Assembly: GCA_002238445.1 (NCBI GenBank)
Contig: MPML01000020.1
Location: 1-64,000 of the forward strand
From: Caldilineaceae bacterium bin5
GTDB taxonomy: Bacteria; Chloroflexota; Anaerolineae; Caldilineales; Caldilineaceae
Reading direction: 5' to 3'
Length of the DNA stretch: 64,000 nt
Part shown: positions 16,830 to 26,616 of the stretch, piece by piece
How the letters are laid out: each line of letters starts with the position of its first letter
How positions within the stretch are numbered: the stretch's first letter is position 1
Made by a program: the position numbers and the translations under genes
Notes under the pieces: model-generated
What the model was told of the DNA's origin: nothing
Database searches by the model: none
The model's input: only the letters and a program-made list of their open reading frames with translations

Positions 16830-17849
16830 ATGACCGATCTACACGGGATTCTTCTTGTCGATAAACCGGGTCGTCCACGTTCCCCAGCGGGCGTCGACGA
16901 GCCGGTTTCTGCAGAGTTGCCTACCAGCCACGACATTGTGCAGCGCGTCCGCCGCTGCAGTCGGCAAAAACGCATCGGCCACACCGGCACTCTGGACCCA
17001 ATGGCAAGCGGGTTGCTCGTATTGTGCCTGGGTGTTGCCACCAGGCTCGCGGAATACTATCAGGGACATGACAAGACATACGAGGCCCGCGTCACACTGG
17101 GAAGCGCCACCGATACCTACGACGCTGTCGGTCGAACCGTTGCCCGCGCTTCGGTTCCGCCCCTGACCGCCGCCGACGTGGAAGAGGCTCTGGTTACCTT
17201 CCGGGGCCAGATTTCGCAGGAGCCGCCAGTCTACTCGGCACTGAAGCAAGGTGGTGAGAGCCTGCACCGCAAAGCCCGGCGCGGTGAGTCGGTGAAAGTT
17301 GCGCCAAGGGAAGTTACGTTTTACGAGATCAAGCTCCTTTCCTTTGCGTCGCCCACACAGATTTCACTTCGAATATGTTGTTCCGCCGGCGCCTATGTGC
17401 GCAGCCTGGCACATGCGCTGGGGCAGGCACTGGGCACAGTTGGCCACCTGAGCTATTTGCGTCGATTGGAGGCTGGCCCGTTTTCCGTCGCCAACGCAGT
17501 ACTTCTGCCGGCAATTGAAAGGGCGGCAGCCGACGGCGGGCTCGCCGACCTGCTGCTGGCCCCCGATGTCGGTCTCGGAATGCCCCGTCTGACCGTCAGT
17601 GAGGAGGACAAGGTTCGGCTGGGCCACGGCCAGAAGATCGCTCACAGCCCGGCCCTTCCAGCCCACGATCCACCCCTTCCCGACCCCTGCAGTACGGACG
17701 GTTGGCAACGGGCTGGACTCGCGGCTGCCTATGATTGTCGCGGCCGCTTCCTGGGGATTGCACGCGCGCGCGCAGCTGATGGGGGCAGAGACGGCACAGT
17801 GTGGAAAGCCGAAAAGTGGCTTGCCCAACATCTTGGGAGCCTTTCGTAA
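16830..17849 (+). CDS. truB: tRNA pseudouridine(55) synthase TruB
   Basis: Converts U55 of the tRNA T-loop to pseudouridine. The 339-residue protein has GILLVDKP at the start, the catalytic aspartate in RIGHTGTLDPMASG, then KTYEARVTLGSATDTYD and RSLAHALGQALGTVGHLSYLRR. About 20 extra residues (RPRSPAGVDEPVSAEL) split the usual GILLVDKPxGxTSHD motif, an unusual insertion close to the active-site entrance. The C-terminal PUA-like part is present. It follows nrnA after 42 bases in the same transcript. Confidence 0.92.
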   Translation: MTDLHGILLVDKPGRPRSPAGVDEPVSAELPTSHDIVQRVRRCSRQKRIGHTGTLDPMASGLLVLCLGVATRLAEYYQGHDKTYEARVTLGSATDTYDAVGRTVARASVPPLTAADVEEALVTFRGQISQEPPVYSALKQGGESLHRKARRGESVKVAPREVTFYEIKLLSFASPTQISLRICCSAGAYVRSLAHALGQALGTVGHLSYLRRLEAGPFSVANAVLLPAIERAAADGGLADLLLAPDVGLGMPRLTVSEEDKVRLGHGQKIAHSPALPAHDPPLPDPCSTDGWQRAGLAAAYDCRGRFLGIARARAADGGRDGTVWKAEKWLAQHLGSLS

Positions 17850-18035
17850 TTCGCGCCCGGTTCTTTATTGCCCGCCGCCACTGGAGACCAATGCACGTTC
17901 AGTTTGAAGACCAGCGTTTTCCCTCATCTCCTATTGCGTAGGGGTAGGCTCGATGTCCGCCTCCCTACCTCGCACATTGTCGGAAAGTCCTGGTGGCAAA
18001 CGGAACTCACGTAAAGAACCAGAAACTGATTTGAG

Positions 18036-19025
18036 ATGAGAATTTGGCGCAGCGATCTGCGATCTCTCCGGTTTTCCGGCCCAACCTTCCTGACAATTGG
18101 CAATTTCGATGGTGTTCATCTGGGCCATCAGGCCCTTTTGCGCATCTTGCAGACAGAAGCCGCGGCCCAATCGCCTGCAGCTAAGACTGCCCTGCTCACG
18201 TTCGATCCCCACCCCATGGCCGTACTGCGGCCGGATATTCCTTTGCGCCTCTTGACCACGCCGCAAGAACGTCTGCGGCTGATCGAACCAGACGGCTTTG
18301 ACCTGGGAATCATTCAGCCTTTTGACATGGAATTCGCCAGCCTGACCCCAGAGCAGTTTATGGCGGTTCTGGTAGAGAGTTTGGGGCTTGCCCGGCTGGT
18401 GGTGGGGCCGGATTTTGCCTTGGGCCGCGGGCGCAGCGGCAATGTCGACCTCCTGCGGGCCTTGGGTACGCGCCTAGGCTACGATGTGTCTGTGATCGAA
18501 CCGTTCGCGTGTGAGGGTGCAGAGGTCCACAGCCGCCAGATCCGTGAGGCTCTGCTGGCCGGCGCTATTACGGATGCAGCGCAGATGCTGGGTCGGCCCT
18601 ATCAGATCGCCGGCGTCGTCGAAGAGGGCGCGCGCCGCGGTCGCGAAATCGGTGTGCCCACCGCTAACATTCGACCCATCCCACAGCGGCTTATCCCTGC
18701 CAATGGGGTCTACGCTACCTGGGCATACCTGCCGGGCAGTTGTTCGAGCAACCCTCGCGCCAGCGTTACCAATATCGGCGTGCGGCCCACCGTGGACGGA
18801 CGCCAGCGCCGCATCGAAACCCATCTGCTGGACTTTCCCTCAACGGGCGAATCCAGCCAGCTGTACGGGCAACAACTGACTATCTCTTTCGTTTCCCGCC
18901 TGCGCGACGAGCAACGCTTTGACAGCCTGGAGGCGCTCGTCGCCCAGATTCAACTGGATATCACCGTCGCGCGCCGCGTGCTGAGAGAGGAGCCGGCCGT
19001 TTCCGACTCTATCTCCTGGAATTAG
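18036..19025 (+). CDS. ribF: Bifunctional riboflavin kinase/FAD synthetase
   Basis: Makes FMN from riboflavin and then FAD. The N-terminal nucleotidyltransferase domain (about 1-185) carries LTIGNFDGVHLGHQALL and LLTFDPHPMAVL; the C-terminal flavokinase domain contains GRPYQIAGVVEEGARRGREI, GVPTANI and the final FVSRLRDEQRFDSLEALVAQI. Length (329) is typical. It begins 186 bases after truB; the gap has no clear promoter, so co-transcription is possible. Confidence 0.93.
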   Translation: MRIWRSDLRSLRFSGPTFLTIGNFDGVHLGHQALLRILQTEAAAQSPAAKTALLTFDPHPMAVLRPDIPLRLLTTPQERLRLIEPDGFDLGIIQPFDMEFASLTPEQFMAVLVESLGLARLVVGPDFALGRGRSGNVDLLRALGTRLGYDVSVIEPFACEGAEVHSRQIREALLAGAITDAAQMLGRPYQIAGVVEEGARRGREIGVPTANIRPIPQRLIPANGVYATWAYLPGSCSSNPRASVTNIGVRPTVDGRQRRIETHLLDFPSTGESSQLYGQQLTISFVSRLRDEQRFDSLEALVAQIQLDITVARRVLREEPAVSDSISWN

Positions 19026-19097
19026 GAATTCATCCGGGCGCAGCATTACAAATAGCAGGGGCGCCTCCCAGCCGCTTCGCGAACAGGTTCTCATTCA

Positions 19098-21275
19098 ATG
19101 TTTCATCGCCGCAGTCCAGTTGCATTCCCCGCCCTTCCACTGCTCGTTTGCGCAGTATTGTTTCTCGGCGCGTGCACGTTCCAACCAGTCGACTTCGACG
19201 CATTCAGCAGTGTCGGATCCGCCGCAACTGTCAGTCCCGAGAAAAAATGGCCGCGGCCGCCTGCGGCCCAACCGGATGCGATGGGGGGCATCGCCGAAAT
19301 TGCGCTGATCCATGGTATGGAAGGTGCCTTGTCCTGTCTTGCCGGGGGCCAGCCGGTGTATGCAGTGCTGCAACGCAACGCCAATGTGCGCAACCGCCCC
19401 AACCGGGAAGGCTGCCAACTCGGCCGCGTCCCCGCCGGCACTCTGGTACGGGTTGATGCGATCTTCGGCCAGGATAAAGATCTTCCTTTTGTCGCTCTCA
19501 ACCGTTCTATCGGTCGGATTCCCATCTCCACGCCGGGCTTCGATGAGGACATTCTGCCGCTCTTGGAACAGAACTGCGGCGCCTGTCATAGCGCCGTTGT
19601 GCAACAGGCGGAGTTGCAGGTTACAGAGTTTGAACCCTTGATGGATGGTGGTCAGAGTGGACCGGCGGTGACGCCGGGCGAGCCAGACGCATCTAAACTC
19701 TGGACGCAAATCCAATCCGGCGCAATGCCGCTGGTGGGCGAGTTGGGTGACGACGAGAAGGCGCTCATTTACGATTGGATTGTAGCTGGCGCGACCAGGC
19801 AAGGCACAGGGCCGGCGCCCGAGACAGAAATGTGGCTGCGTCTGTCGGACGGCGACTTTACCTGGGCGCCGAACGACTGCGCCGAGAATGGCGGGACTGA
19901 TCCCTACATCAGTGCACAACTAGCCCTGGCCGCAAGCTGTGCCGCGATTCCTGATGACGAGCAGATCGCCGCCTATCTGCCGGAGGTGGAGACGACGAAC
20001 GCAGTTCCTGCCCCGGCTTCAGACAATACGGACGGTAATGTTACCGGCGCCGAAGTCAGCAGTACAGAGGGCAGCAGTACCGAAGGCAGCGCCGCCAGCC
20101 CCGCCGCCAGCGCCCCTCCCAGAGGTGTCGCTGCCGGCAGTGTAGGCATCCGCGCCGCCCCCCTTAATCTGGGCGCCCCGTCTGAATCCGATCCGTGGCT
20201 AATTCCCCGGGGCGGCTTCTGTGCAGAGCAATTCCTGGCCCCGAAGCTACAGGATCAGTACAGCATCACAGCTCTCACCTTTGCTCCGGATGGCAGACTG
20301 TTCATCGCTTTGGACCATCCGGCTACCGGCAACTTCGATGCCAATATCCTGTACGATCCGTATCACGCCAGCCGCTCGGTTGTTATCTGGCACAGCGTTT
20401 CCAGGGACAGCTACTACGAGATCCTGCGCGAGTCCAGCCGGGTCACCGGCATGGCCTGGCATGCGGGCGCACTCTACCTGAATCGGGCCGGCGAAGTGGG
20501 GCGCATCGTCGACGGAAGCGGGTATGAACCTCTGGCCGGCGGCTTCGCCGTAGCCGGCAAACTCTTCCATGCCAACAATGGTCTCGTTATCACCGATGGC
20601 TGGCTGTATGTTTCCGCCGGCGGCGTGCGCGACGGCTATTCGGACGGCATTATCGTGCTTGGCGACGGTGAAGTGCCCGCCGAAACGCTGGCCACCAATG
20701 TGGCCGCCGGCGGCAATCCCTTCGCTGCTCGCATCGTGCGCGCCCGCCTGGACCGGCTGCTTGCCGAACGCTCAATCGGCGTCTTCCAGACCGCGGCGCG
20801 TGGTGTGCGCAACTCCTATGGCATTGCCGTGGACCCCTTCGGGCGCATCTGGTTTACCGACAACGGCGCCACCAACGTGCCCGGAGATTTCAACGCCGGC
20901 GACGAAGTCGACCTGCTCGACCCGCGAACCCTCTCCGCTGCCGCCAATGAAGGCGACGTGAACGCTACCCCGTACTACGGCTTTCCCATGGCGCTGGGCG
21001 GGGTCAACAAAGATTGGTGGACCGCACCTGTGCTGACTCTGCCCAACTCAGCTGCGCCCACCGGTATCACGTGGGCCTACGACACCATATTTTTCGCCAA
21101 TTACGGGCGCGAACCGGGTCTGTTTCGGCTGGCGAACGCGGGCGGCAACATTATCGCCGAACGGATCATGCACAACTGGCCCGTGCAGGCGGTCGCAACC
21201 GCACCGGACGGGGCCGTCTGGATCGGCACCGGCAAAGGCGGGCTTTTCCGGATTGTTCCCGGCTGCTTTGGTTGA
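19098..21275 (+). CDS. Lipoprotein with SH3-like, cytochrome c and beta-propeller parts
   Basis: A 725-residue exported protein. A signal peptide ends in the lipobox LGAC (Cys26). Residues ~75-140 resemble a bacterial SH3 (RNANVRNRPNREGCQLGRVP). Residues ~148-230 are a planctomycete-type cytochrome c segment with one haem motif CGACH and the DEKALIYDWIVAGA helix. After a Ser/Ala/Glu linker, residues ~375-725 form a sorbosone/glucose dehydrogenase-like propeller (ITALTFAPDGRLFIALDHP, IAVDPFGRIWFTDNG, APDGAVWIGTGKGGLFRI). A membrane-anchored extracytoplasmic redox protein is plausible; the substrate is unknown. The downstream glycosyltransferase follows after 10 bases. Confidence 0.75.
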   Translation: MFHRRSPVAFPALPLLVCAVLFLGACTFQPVDFDAFSSVGSAATVSPEKKWPRPPAAQPDAMGGIAEIALIHGMEGALSCLAGGQPVYAVLQRNANVRNRPNREGCQLGRVPAGTLVRVDAIFGQDKDLPFVALNRSIGRIPISTPGFDEDILPLLEQNCGACHSAVVQQAELQVTEFEPLMDGGQSGPAVTPGEPDASKLWTQIQSGAMPLVGELGDDEKALIYDWIVAGATRQGTGPAPETEMWLRLSDGDFTWAPNDCAENGGTDPYISAQLALAASCAAIPDDEQIAAYLPEVETTNAVPAPASDNTDGNVTGAEVSSTEGSSTEGSAASPAASAPPRGVAAGSVGIRAAPLNLGAPSESDPWLIPRGGFCAEQFLAPKLQDQYSITALTFAPDGRLFIALDHPATGNFDANILYDPYHASRSVVIWHSVSRDSYYEILRESSRVTGMAWHAGALYLNRAGEVGRIVDGSGYEPLAGGFAVAGKLFHANNGLVITDGWLYVSAGGVRDGYSDGIIVLGDGEVPAETLATNVAAGGNPFAARIVRARLDRLLAERSIGVFQTAARGVRNSYGIAVDPFGRIWFTDNGATNVPGDFNAGDEVDLLDPRTLSAAANEGDVNATPYYGFPMALGGVNKDWWTAPVLTLPNSAAPTGITWAYDTIFFANYGREPGLFRLANAGGNIIAERIMHNWPVQAVATAPDGAVWIGTGKGGLFRIVPGCFG

Positions 21276-21285
21276 GGAGGGCCGC

Positions 21286-22536
21286 TTGCGCTTCCTATGC
21301 GTATCCGCGCAGCTGGCAAGCCATCTGGATTGGGGCGGCTACCTGCCCACTGCCCTGGAACTGATGCGGGCTGGCCATGATGTACTATGGGCCACCGGCC
21401 GTGAACTGCAAAGCGACCTGGCTGCGCAGGGTGTTCCCGTCCATATCCTGCCGGAAACCGGTTGGCGCTGGCCGCCGCCGCCCCCCATACAGAAAGGTTC
21501 GTCCACTGAGGAGGAGTTCCAGCGCCTGCGTATGAGCCGCTCGTTGGATCAGTGGTTGGACGTGGAGCGCGTGCAGGCGGCTACGCTCGATCTGGTCGAT
21601 GTGGCCAGGCGTTTTCGTCCGCATCTGATCGTCAGCGAGATGTTCATTGCCGCGGCCGGCATCGCCGCCGAACTCCTGGATGTGCCCTTCGCCGTCGCCG
21701 GCTGGCCGGCCATGCAGCCAAAGTCGCCAGACGCCGCCGTGGAACCCCCCGGCTCCGTCCGCGAACTGGCCCAGGCGCGGGTCGCGGCTTGCTGCCGGCA
21801 TTTTGGCGTTTCCGGTCTCAACTGGGCGCTGGACGGTCCCGCCGCGCTTCGTTCACCCTCCCTGCATCTGACCTATTGGAGCCCCCGTTGGTATGCCGGC
21901 GCGGCGCTGCTGCCGCAAACACGAATGGTCGGCGGCGTCGCTGATCCCCCCCTGCCGCGTGAATCTCCCTGGCTCGACAAACTACCGGTCGACCGTCCAT
22001 GGATCTTCATTACCCTCGGCACCGCATTCACCAAGGATATCGGCTTTTTTGTTATCGCGGCCCGCGCGGCGGCAGATGCGGGGGGCGTACCGATTCTGGC
22101 AGTTGGCAAAGGCTATAACGCCGGCGGCACAGCAGGGGGCTGGACCGCGCGCGAGATGGAATCCCTGCGCAGTAGGCTGCCGCAGCCTTCGGTGCTGGTG
22201 GAGCGGGTCCACTTTGCGGAGGTGCTGCCGCTCATCGCCGCCGCAATCCATCATGGCGGCGCCGGCACAACCCACGCCCTGGTTACGCACGGTATCCCAC
22301 AGATCGTCGTGCCCAAGGCTGCGGACCAGGCCCGTCAGGCCAGCGGGGTCGCCCGCAGCGGAGTCGGCTACCACATCCCGCCCAGGCAGTTGACCGTCCC
22401 GCTGGCAACAGAGGCTCTGCAAAAGATACTGGCGGACGATGCCCCCGCTCGCTTGAACGCAGCCAGCCTCCAGAAAGAGTTCGCGGCTCTGGGAGGGATT
22501 CCCAAAGCCGCGCAAATACTGGTTGCATCCGCCTAG
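21286..22536 (+). CDS. GT1-family glycosyltransferase (UGT/MGT-like)
   Basis: A 416-residue GT-B glycosyltransferase that would transfer a sugar from a nucleotide sugar to a lipid or small-molecule acceptor. The N-terminal domain opens LRFLCVSAQLASHLDWGGYL; the C-terminal donor-binding motif IHHGGAGTTHALVTHGIPQI (about residue 322) and the following D/Q dipeptide region PKAADQARQ are characteristic. The TTG at 21286 is chosen because GAGGAGG lies five bases upstream; the open frame extends back to 21253 inside the previous gene. It is probably cotranscribed with the lipoprotein gene, although a functional link is not evident. Confidence 0.85.
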   Translation: MRFLCVSAQLASHLDWGGYLPTALELMRAGHDVLWATGRELQSDLAAQGVPVHILPETGWRWPPPPPIQKGSSTEEEFQRLRMSRSLDQWLDVERVQAATLDLVDVARRFRPHLIVSEMFIAAAGIAAELLDVPFAVAGWPAMQPKSPDAAVEPPGSVRELAQARVAACCRHFGVSGLNWALDGPAALRSPSLHLTYWSPRWYAGAALLPQTRMVGGVADPPLPRESPWLDKLPVDRPWIFITLGTAFTKDIGFFVIAARAAADAGGVPILAVGKGYNAGGTAGGWTAREMESLRSRLPQPSVLVERVHFAEVLPLIAAAIHHGGAGTTHALVTHGIPQIVVPKAADQARQASGVARSGVGYHIPPRQLTVPLATEALQKILADDAPARLNAASLQKEFAALGGIPKAAQILVASA

Positions 22537-22558
22537 TGCGACCGGTGTTCAACCGGTC

Positions 22559-25270
22559 TCACCCGTAATTTATCTCGCTCGCCCCGTTGCGCTTCTCTAC
22601 ACGGATCAACTTCTCAGTAGCCTGTTCGAACGAGTCGTCATGGCTGATGATGAACAGCTGCTCGAAGCCGCGCACGCCCACGATCTGGCGGGCCAGCGCG
22701 TCGCGGCGGACATCGTCCAGATTGGTGGTCGGCTCATCGAAGAAGGCAACCGCGATATCGCTCATTTCCTGGAGCAGGGCCAGCCGTACCGCCAGCGCTG
22801 CGCTCATCTGCTCGCCGCCGGACAGCTGCGCAAATTCCCGCTCGCGGCCATCCACCTCCAGGATGATCCCGTAGTCCTCCTGCCATTGCAAAGTGCGCGT
22901 GTAGTCCTCCATAATCTGGCCAAACAGCTGATTGGCCGTGTAACTGATCTGCTGGACCAGCGCCTTGGTCACGAACGGGCCGGCCTCCTGTATAACGGAG
23001 CGCAGAAACTGCAAGAGCTCCTCCTGTTCCGCCAGCCGGTCATGCATGGCCTGGGCGGCCGCGAGCCGTTGCTTCAGGGCCTGCAGATGGGCGATCTCCT
23101 GTTCCGCTCGGCTCAAACGTTCACGCCACTGGCCCAAATCAGTCTCCAACTGCACGCAGCGGCTGCGGATTTCCACCACCTGGGCTTTCACCTCCTGCAA
23201 GTCTTCCTCGTCGAACTCGAGCCTGCTCGCTGCCAGCTGTGCCTGCCCGCTCTCGTAGCGTTCCCGCCCGTCCTGTAACGCCATCTCTGCCGCGGCGGAC
23301 TCCTGCTCGCGCTGGGAGAGGGCTTCAGCCGCGTCCTGACTGCGCCTGTAAAGATCGTCGGCTGTCCGGAATTTCTCCAATTGGGAGGCGATACGGGTTG
23401 CCTCTTCGTCCAGGTTGGCGAATTCCGCCATGCTCTCGTCAAGCGCGGCGAGCGCGATCCGTTGCTGTTCGGCTTGCGCCCGCTGCTCCTGCATAGCCTC
23501 CTCCACCCGCTCGCGCCCCTGCGCCTGTTGCATTGCCGCATCCCGCCGCCGCCGTGGATCGCCCAGCGCCCGCAACCCCTGCTGAAGATGCTCCACTCGT
23601 TGCGGCGCCTCCTTCAGTCCCTCCGCCGCGGCATGGGCTTCGGTCAACTGGGTTTTCAGCTCGGTCAGTTCCGTTTCAGCCGTGTCGACCGCATGCTGGC
23701 GGGAGAGGGAACGCAGTGTCTGCTCCTGCTGGGCGAGTCTGGCGCGGGCCTGTTCCCGTTCCTCCTCGGCTTGACGGATCGTCTCGGTGGATGCCTTGGC
23801 TTTCCCATCCATTTCCTTCCAGCGCTGGCGGAGTCGAATGAGAAGCTGCTGACGATCCTCCTCTGATAGCGGTTGTTCGCAGATAGGGCAGACCGCGGCT
23901 GTTTCCAGACTCTTTAGCTGACCGCCTTGCTCTTCGATCGTCTTCATTTCCGTGTACAATTGGGTACTCTTGGTCTTTTCCGCCGTAATCTCCTGCTGCA
24001 AGAATTCCACGCGCGTCTGCAATTGCTCCCGAGAAGCTTCGAGTTTCTGGGCGCGGGCTACCTCGGCGCGCATGCGCTCCAGCCTAGTTTGGGCCCTATC
24101 CACCGCGGCCCGTTCCCGCTGTACTCGGGCGGCCGACTCTTTCAGTCGATCCACCTGGCGTTGCGTATCCCGAACTTCGAGGTCCAGCCTCTCCTGTTCG
24201 GCTGCCGCGTCCGCAAGGTCAGCAGCAGTTTTCTCTGCCTCTGCGATGTCAGCAAGGGCGCGCTTGCGGGCATCCTCTTGTGCTGCAGCCTGGGTTAGTC
24301 GCGTATGGACGTTTGCCCGCTCATCCTGCAACCGCCGACGTTGGACCATCCTTTCGTTCACGGCACGTTGGTCCTGTTGCGCGGCGCGATAGGCGTCATG
24401 GCCGGCGCGGTTGGCTTCCGTGGTGGTCACGGCCTCCTTGCTCTCAGTCAACCGTTGCCGGGCCGCGGCCAGCGTCCGTTCCTGTTCAGCGACTACCTGT
24501 TGCTCCATCTGCACCATGCTCTGCAGTTCCAGCAGCCGCTCCCGCTTGGTCTCCATCGTCTGTCGGGCGGATTCGGCTGCGGTCAACTCCGTCTGCGCGG
24601 CGCGCAGTTCGGTATCCGCACTGCGGATACGGCCGGTCAGGGCGTCGGCTTCGGCCTGCACGGCTGGCAGTCTGATCAGTTCCCCCTCCAGCCTGCTGAT
24701 TTCCACCGCCTGATCTCCCACGCGCTCGCGGAGCAAGCTGAGCGGCTCGCGCATTCTTTCCCATGCCCGGCGATATTCTGCAACCTTGAGGAGCGGATCG
24801 AAAACAGCTTTGCGGGCACTGGCCGTCGCCAGAAAGGAGACGGTGAAACTGCCTTGGGGCACACCCACCGCATTCCTGAACAGATCCCCCGGCTCAGCGT
24901 CCGCTCCAATGCCGAGATGCAGGCGCAAAAACTGCATGACATCGGCCTTGCCCTCGCAGATTCTTATGTCGAGTTCCGGGTCGATAACCGTGTGGGCTCT
25001 GCCACTGCCGCAACTCCGCATAACCTGATAAGCGCGCTCGTCGTAGTCGCTGAGAAACTCGACGGTCACGCTCGCCGACCTCTGACCTTCACGTACGAAG
25101 TCGGCTTGGCTATAGGGAAGATGATCGAAAAGAGCATAGCCGATCGCTTCCAGTATCGTCGTCTTTCCCGATCCGTTGTGGCCAACGATTGCATTCGTGC
25201 CGGGGCTGAATTCGACCTTCGTCCGTGTGTAGCTCTTGACATTTTCCAGGGTTAGCGAATGGATCAACAT
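22559..25270 (-). CDS. sbcC: Exonuclease subunit SbcC (Rad50-like SMC ATPase)
   Basis: A 903-residue SMC-type ATPase that with SbcD opens and trims DNA ends and hairpins. Walker A is GHNGSGKTT (residues 30-38). Two long coiled coils rich in Glu, Gln, Arg and Ala flank the zinc hook VCPICEQPL at about residue 460. The C-terminal lobe has the ABC signature LSGGEQMSAALAVRLALLQE and Walker B/D-loop VAFFDEPTTNLD. It overlaps sbcD by seven bases (sbcD first). The length is close to the usual ~1000 or a little shorter in the coiled coils. Confidence 0.92.
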   Translation of the reverse strand: MLIHSLTLENVKSYTRTKVEFSPGTNAIVGHNGSGKTTILEAIGYALFDHLPYSQADFVREGQRSASVTVEFLSDYDERAYQVMRSCGSGRAHTVIDPELDIRICEGKADVMQFLRLHLGIGADAEPGDLFRNAVGVPQGSFTVSFLATASARKAVFDPLLKVAEYRRAWERMREPLSLLRERVGDQAVEISRLEGELIRLPAVQAEADALTGRIRSADTELRAAQTELTAAESARQTMETKRERLLELQSMVQMEQQVVAEQERTLAAARQRLTESKEAVTTTEANRAGHDAYRAAQQDQRAVNERMVQRRRLQDERANVHTRLTQAAAQEDARKRALADIAEAEKTAADLADAAAEQERLDLEVRDTQRQVDRLKESAARVQRERAAVDRAQTRLERMRAEVARAQKLEASREQLQTRVEFLQQEITAEKTKSTQLYTEMKTIEEQGGQLKSLETAAVCPICEQPLSEEDRQQLLIRLRQRWKEMDGKAKASTETIRQAEEEREQARARLAQQEQTLRSLSRQHAVDTAETELTELKTQLTEAHAAAEGLKEAPQRVEHLQQGLRALGDPRRRRDAAMQQAQGRERVEEAMQEQRAQAEQQRIALAALDESMAEFANLDEEATRIASQLEKFRTADDLYRRSQDAAEALSQREQESAAAEMALQDGRERYESGQAQLAASRLEFDEEDLQEVKAQVVEIRSRCVQLETDLGQWRERLSRAEQEIAHLQALKQRLAAAQAMHDRLAEQEELLQFLRSVIQEAGPFVTKALVQQISYTANQLFGQIMEDYTRTLQWQEDYGIILEVDGREREFAQLSGGEQMSAALAVRLALLQEMSDIAVAFFDEPTTNLDDVRRDALARQIVGVRGFEQLFIISHDDSFEQATEKLIRVEKRNGASEINYG

Positions 25271-26538
25271 TGCACCGCTTCTCCCTGCAAAATTCTCTCC
25301 TCACCGCGCGTCAACTCCTCCAATATGGAATCAGCAGGGGCGCCGCTGACGGCCAACTGTTTGATCGCGAGAACCAGTTCAGTCCATTCCCCGCTGCGGG
25401 CGCGGTAGCGGTTGTCCCGTCCGAGAAGGTCGGCGATTATCTGCCGTTCCAGCGCTGGTCGGCTCAAATGCTGATCAATCCCAACCGCGAACTCCGCCCC
25501 CCGCGTGTCATCGCGCACGATGCAGTGCAGCGGCTTGTAAAGCTCAATGATCGTTTTCTCAAATGGCTCAATCGAAAGCGCGCTGCGGTCGAACGGAAGC
25601 ACGCCGCTAAGCCGCAGCTCGACGACCGGTGCTTCTCCCTTGAACAGACTGCGCCGGCGTTCGACAAAACGCCGGCACGCTTCGAGCAGGTCGCCCGGCG
25701 TTTCATAGGCGTCCACCTTAAAGAAAAGACGTTCAAAAGGACGCCGGGAGTTAGCGTGCAAAACCGGGCGGTGCTTTGGTTCCGCCTCCGTGTCGACCTC
25801 TACAAGATAGTAGCCCCGCTCCGGCCAGGCCGCCTCGGTCAGCGAGTTGGTCTCCGGACTGCCGGGATTGTAAATCCAATCGTCGAACGCATAGGGCTTG
25901 TGGATGTGGCCCAGCGCCAGATAGTCCACGTGGGGCCGCAGAGGCGCCATCTCCCGGTGGCTAACGGCGCCGCCCTGATGATCGAGAACTCCCTCGACAC
26001 CGGCGTGCGCCATGAAAATTGTATACTCGATCCCCTGTATGTCGGCTGCTGCCAGCGTATCGGCCACCTTCTTCACAATATGAGCGGTGGAACTGCCGAA
26101 GTAGCGCATGCCGTAGACCCGCAAACCCGGAACCGGTTCCACATAGGCCCCCTCGCGTTCTTCGTAGGGCGGGAGTGTGACGCTCTCGCCGTCAAGCTGC
26201 GGGTTGAGCAGCTTCAGCAACTCCCGTTCGGCCAAGAATCGCACCCAGCCGATGCTGTCGCGGTAGTGGGCCAGTTCATGGTTGCCCTCCACTGCCAGGC
26301 AGGGGATACCGGCCTTCTTCAGCCGTTCCAGCCCTCTGATGGCGTGGTCGAGCGTGACTGGATCGATAGTGCGTTTTTCAAAGAGGTCACCGGCCAGCAG
26401 GACGAAATCGACTTTGCGGTCGATGGCCGCCCTGATGATGTCGAGATAGGCGCGAGTGAAGTCGTTCTGGCGCTCTCGGCTGTTGTACTGACGATAGCCG
26501 AGATGGCAGTCGGCCATGTGGAGAAACGTGGCGCGCAT
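25264..26538 (-). CDS. sbcD: Exonuclease subunit SbcD (Mre11-like)
   Basis: A 424-residue metallophosphoesterase nuclease, partner of SbcC. The five phosphoesterase motifs are visible in order: MADCHLGYR (Asp/His, residues 8-16), LLAGDLFEKR, VEGNHELAHYRD, MAHAGVEGV and LALGHIHKPY. The C-terminal region (~260-424) would cap the active site and bind SbcC. Translation of sbcC is coupled through the seven-base overlap. All metal ligands are present. Confidence 0.92.
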   Translation of the reverse strand: MRATFLHMADCHLGYRQYNSRERQNDFTRAYLDIIRAAIDRKVDFVLLAGDLFEKRTIDPVTLDHAIRGLERLKKAGIPCLAVEGNHELAHYRDSIGWVRFLAERELLKLLNPQLDGESVTLPPYEEREGAYVEPVPGLRVYGMRYFGSSTAHIVKKVADTLAAADIQGIEYTIFMAHAGVEGVLDHQGGAVSHREMAPLRPHVDYLALGHIHKPYAFDDWIYNPGSPETNSLTEAAWPERGYYLVEVDTEAEPKHRPVLHANSRRPFERLFFKVDAYETPGDLLEACRRFVERRRSLFKGEAPVVELRLSGVLPFDRSALSIEPFEKTIIELYKPLHCIVRDDTRGAEFAVGIDQHLSRPALERQIIADLLGRDNRYRARSGEWTELVLAIKQLAVSGAPADSILEELTRGEERILQGEAVQC

Positions 26539-26616
26539 GGTAGGCCCCGGTGTTAATCTGAATTGTGATGAGAAGAGGCGATGGGCAACAGTACACTCGA
26601 AGCGCGTGCACTGCTG

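Noticed and set aside
24305-25255. A 316-residue plus-strand open frame
   Set aside because: Antisense to sbcC; no family features and no ribosome binding site.
25270-26556. A 428-residue plus-strand open frame
   Set aside because: Almost exact shadow of sbcD, whose five nuclease motifs are on the minus strand.
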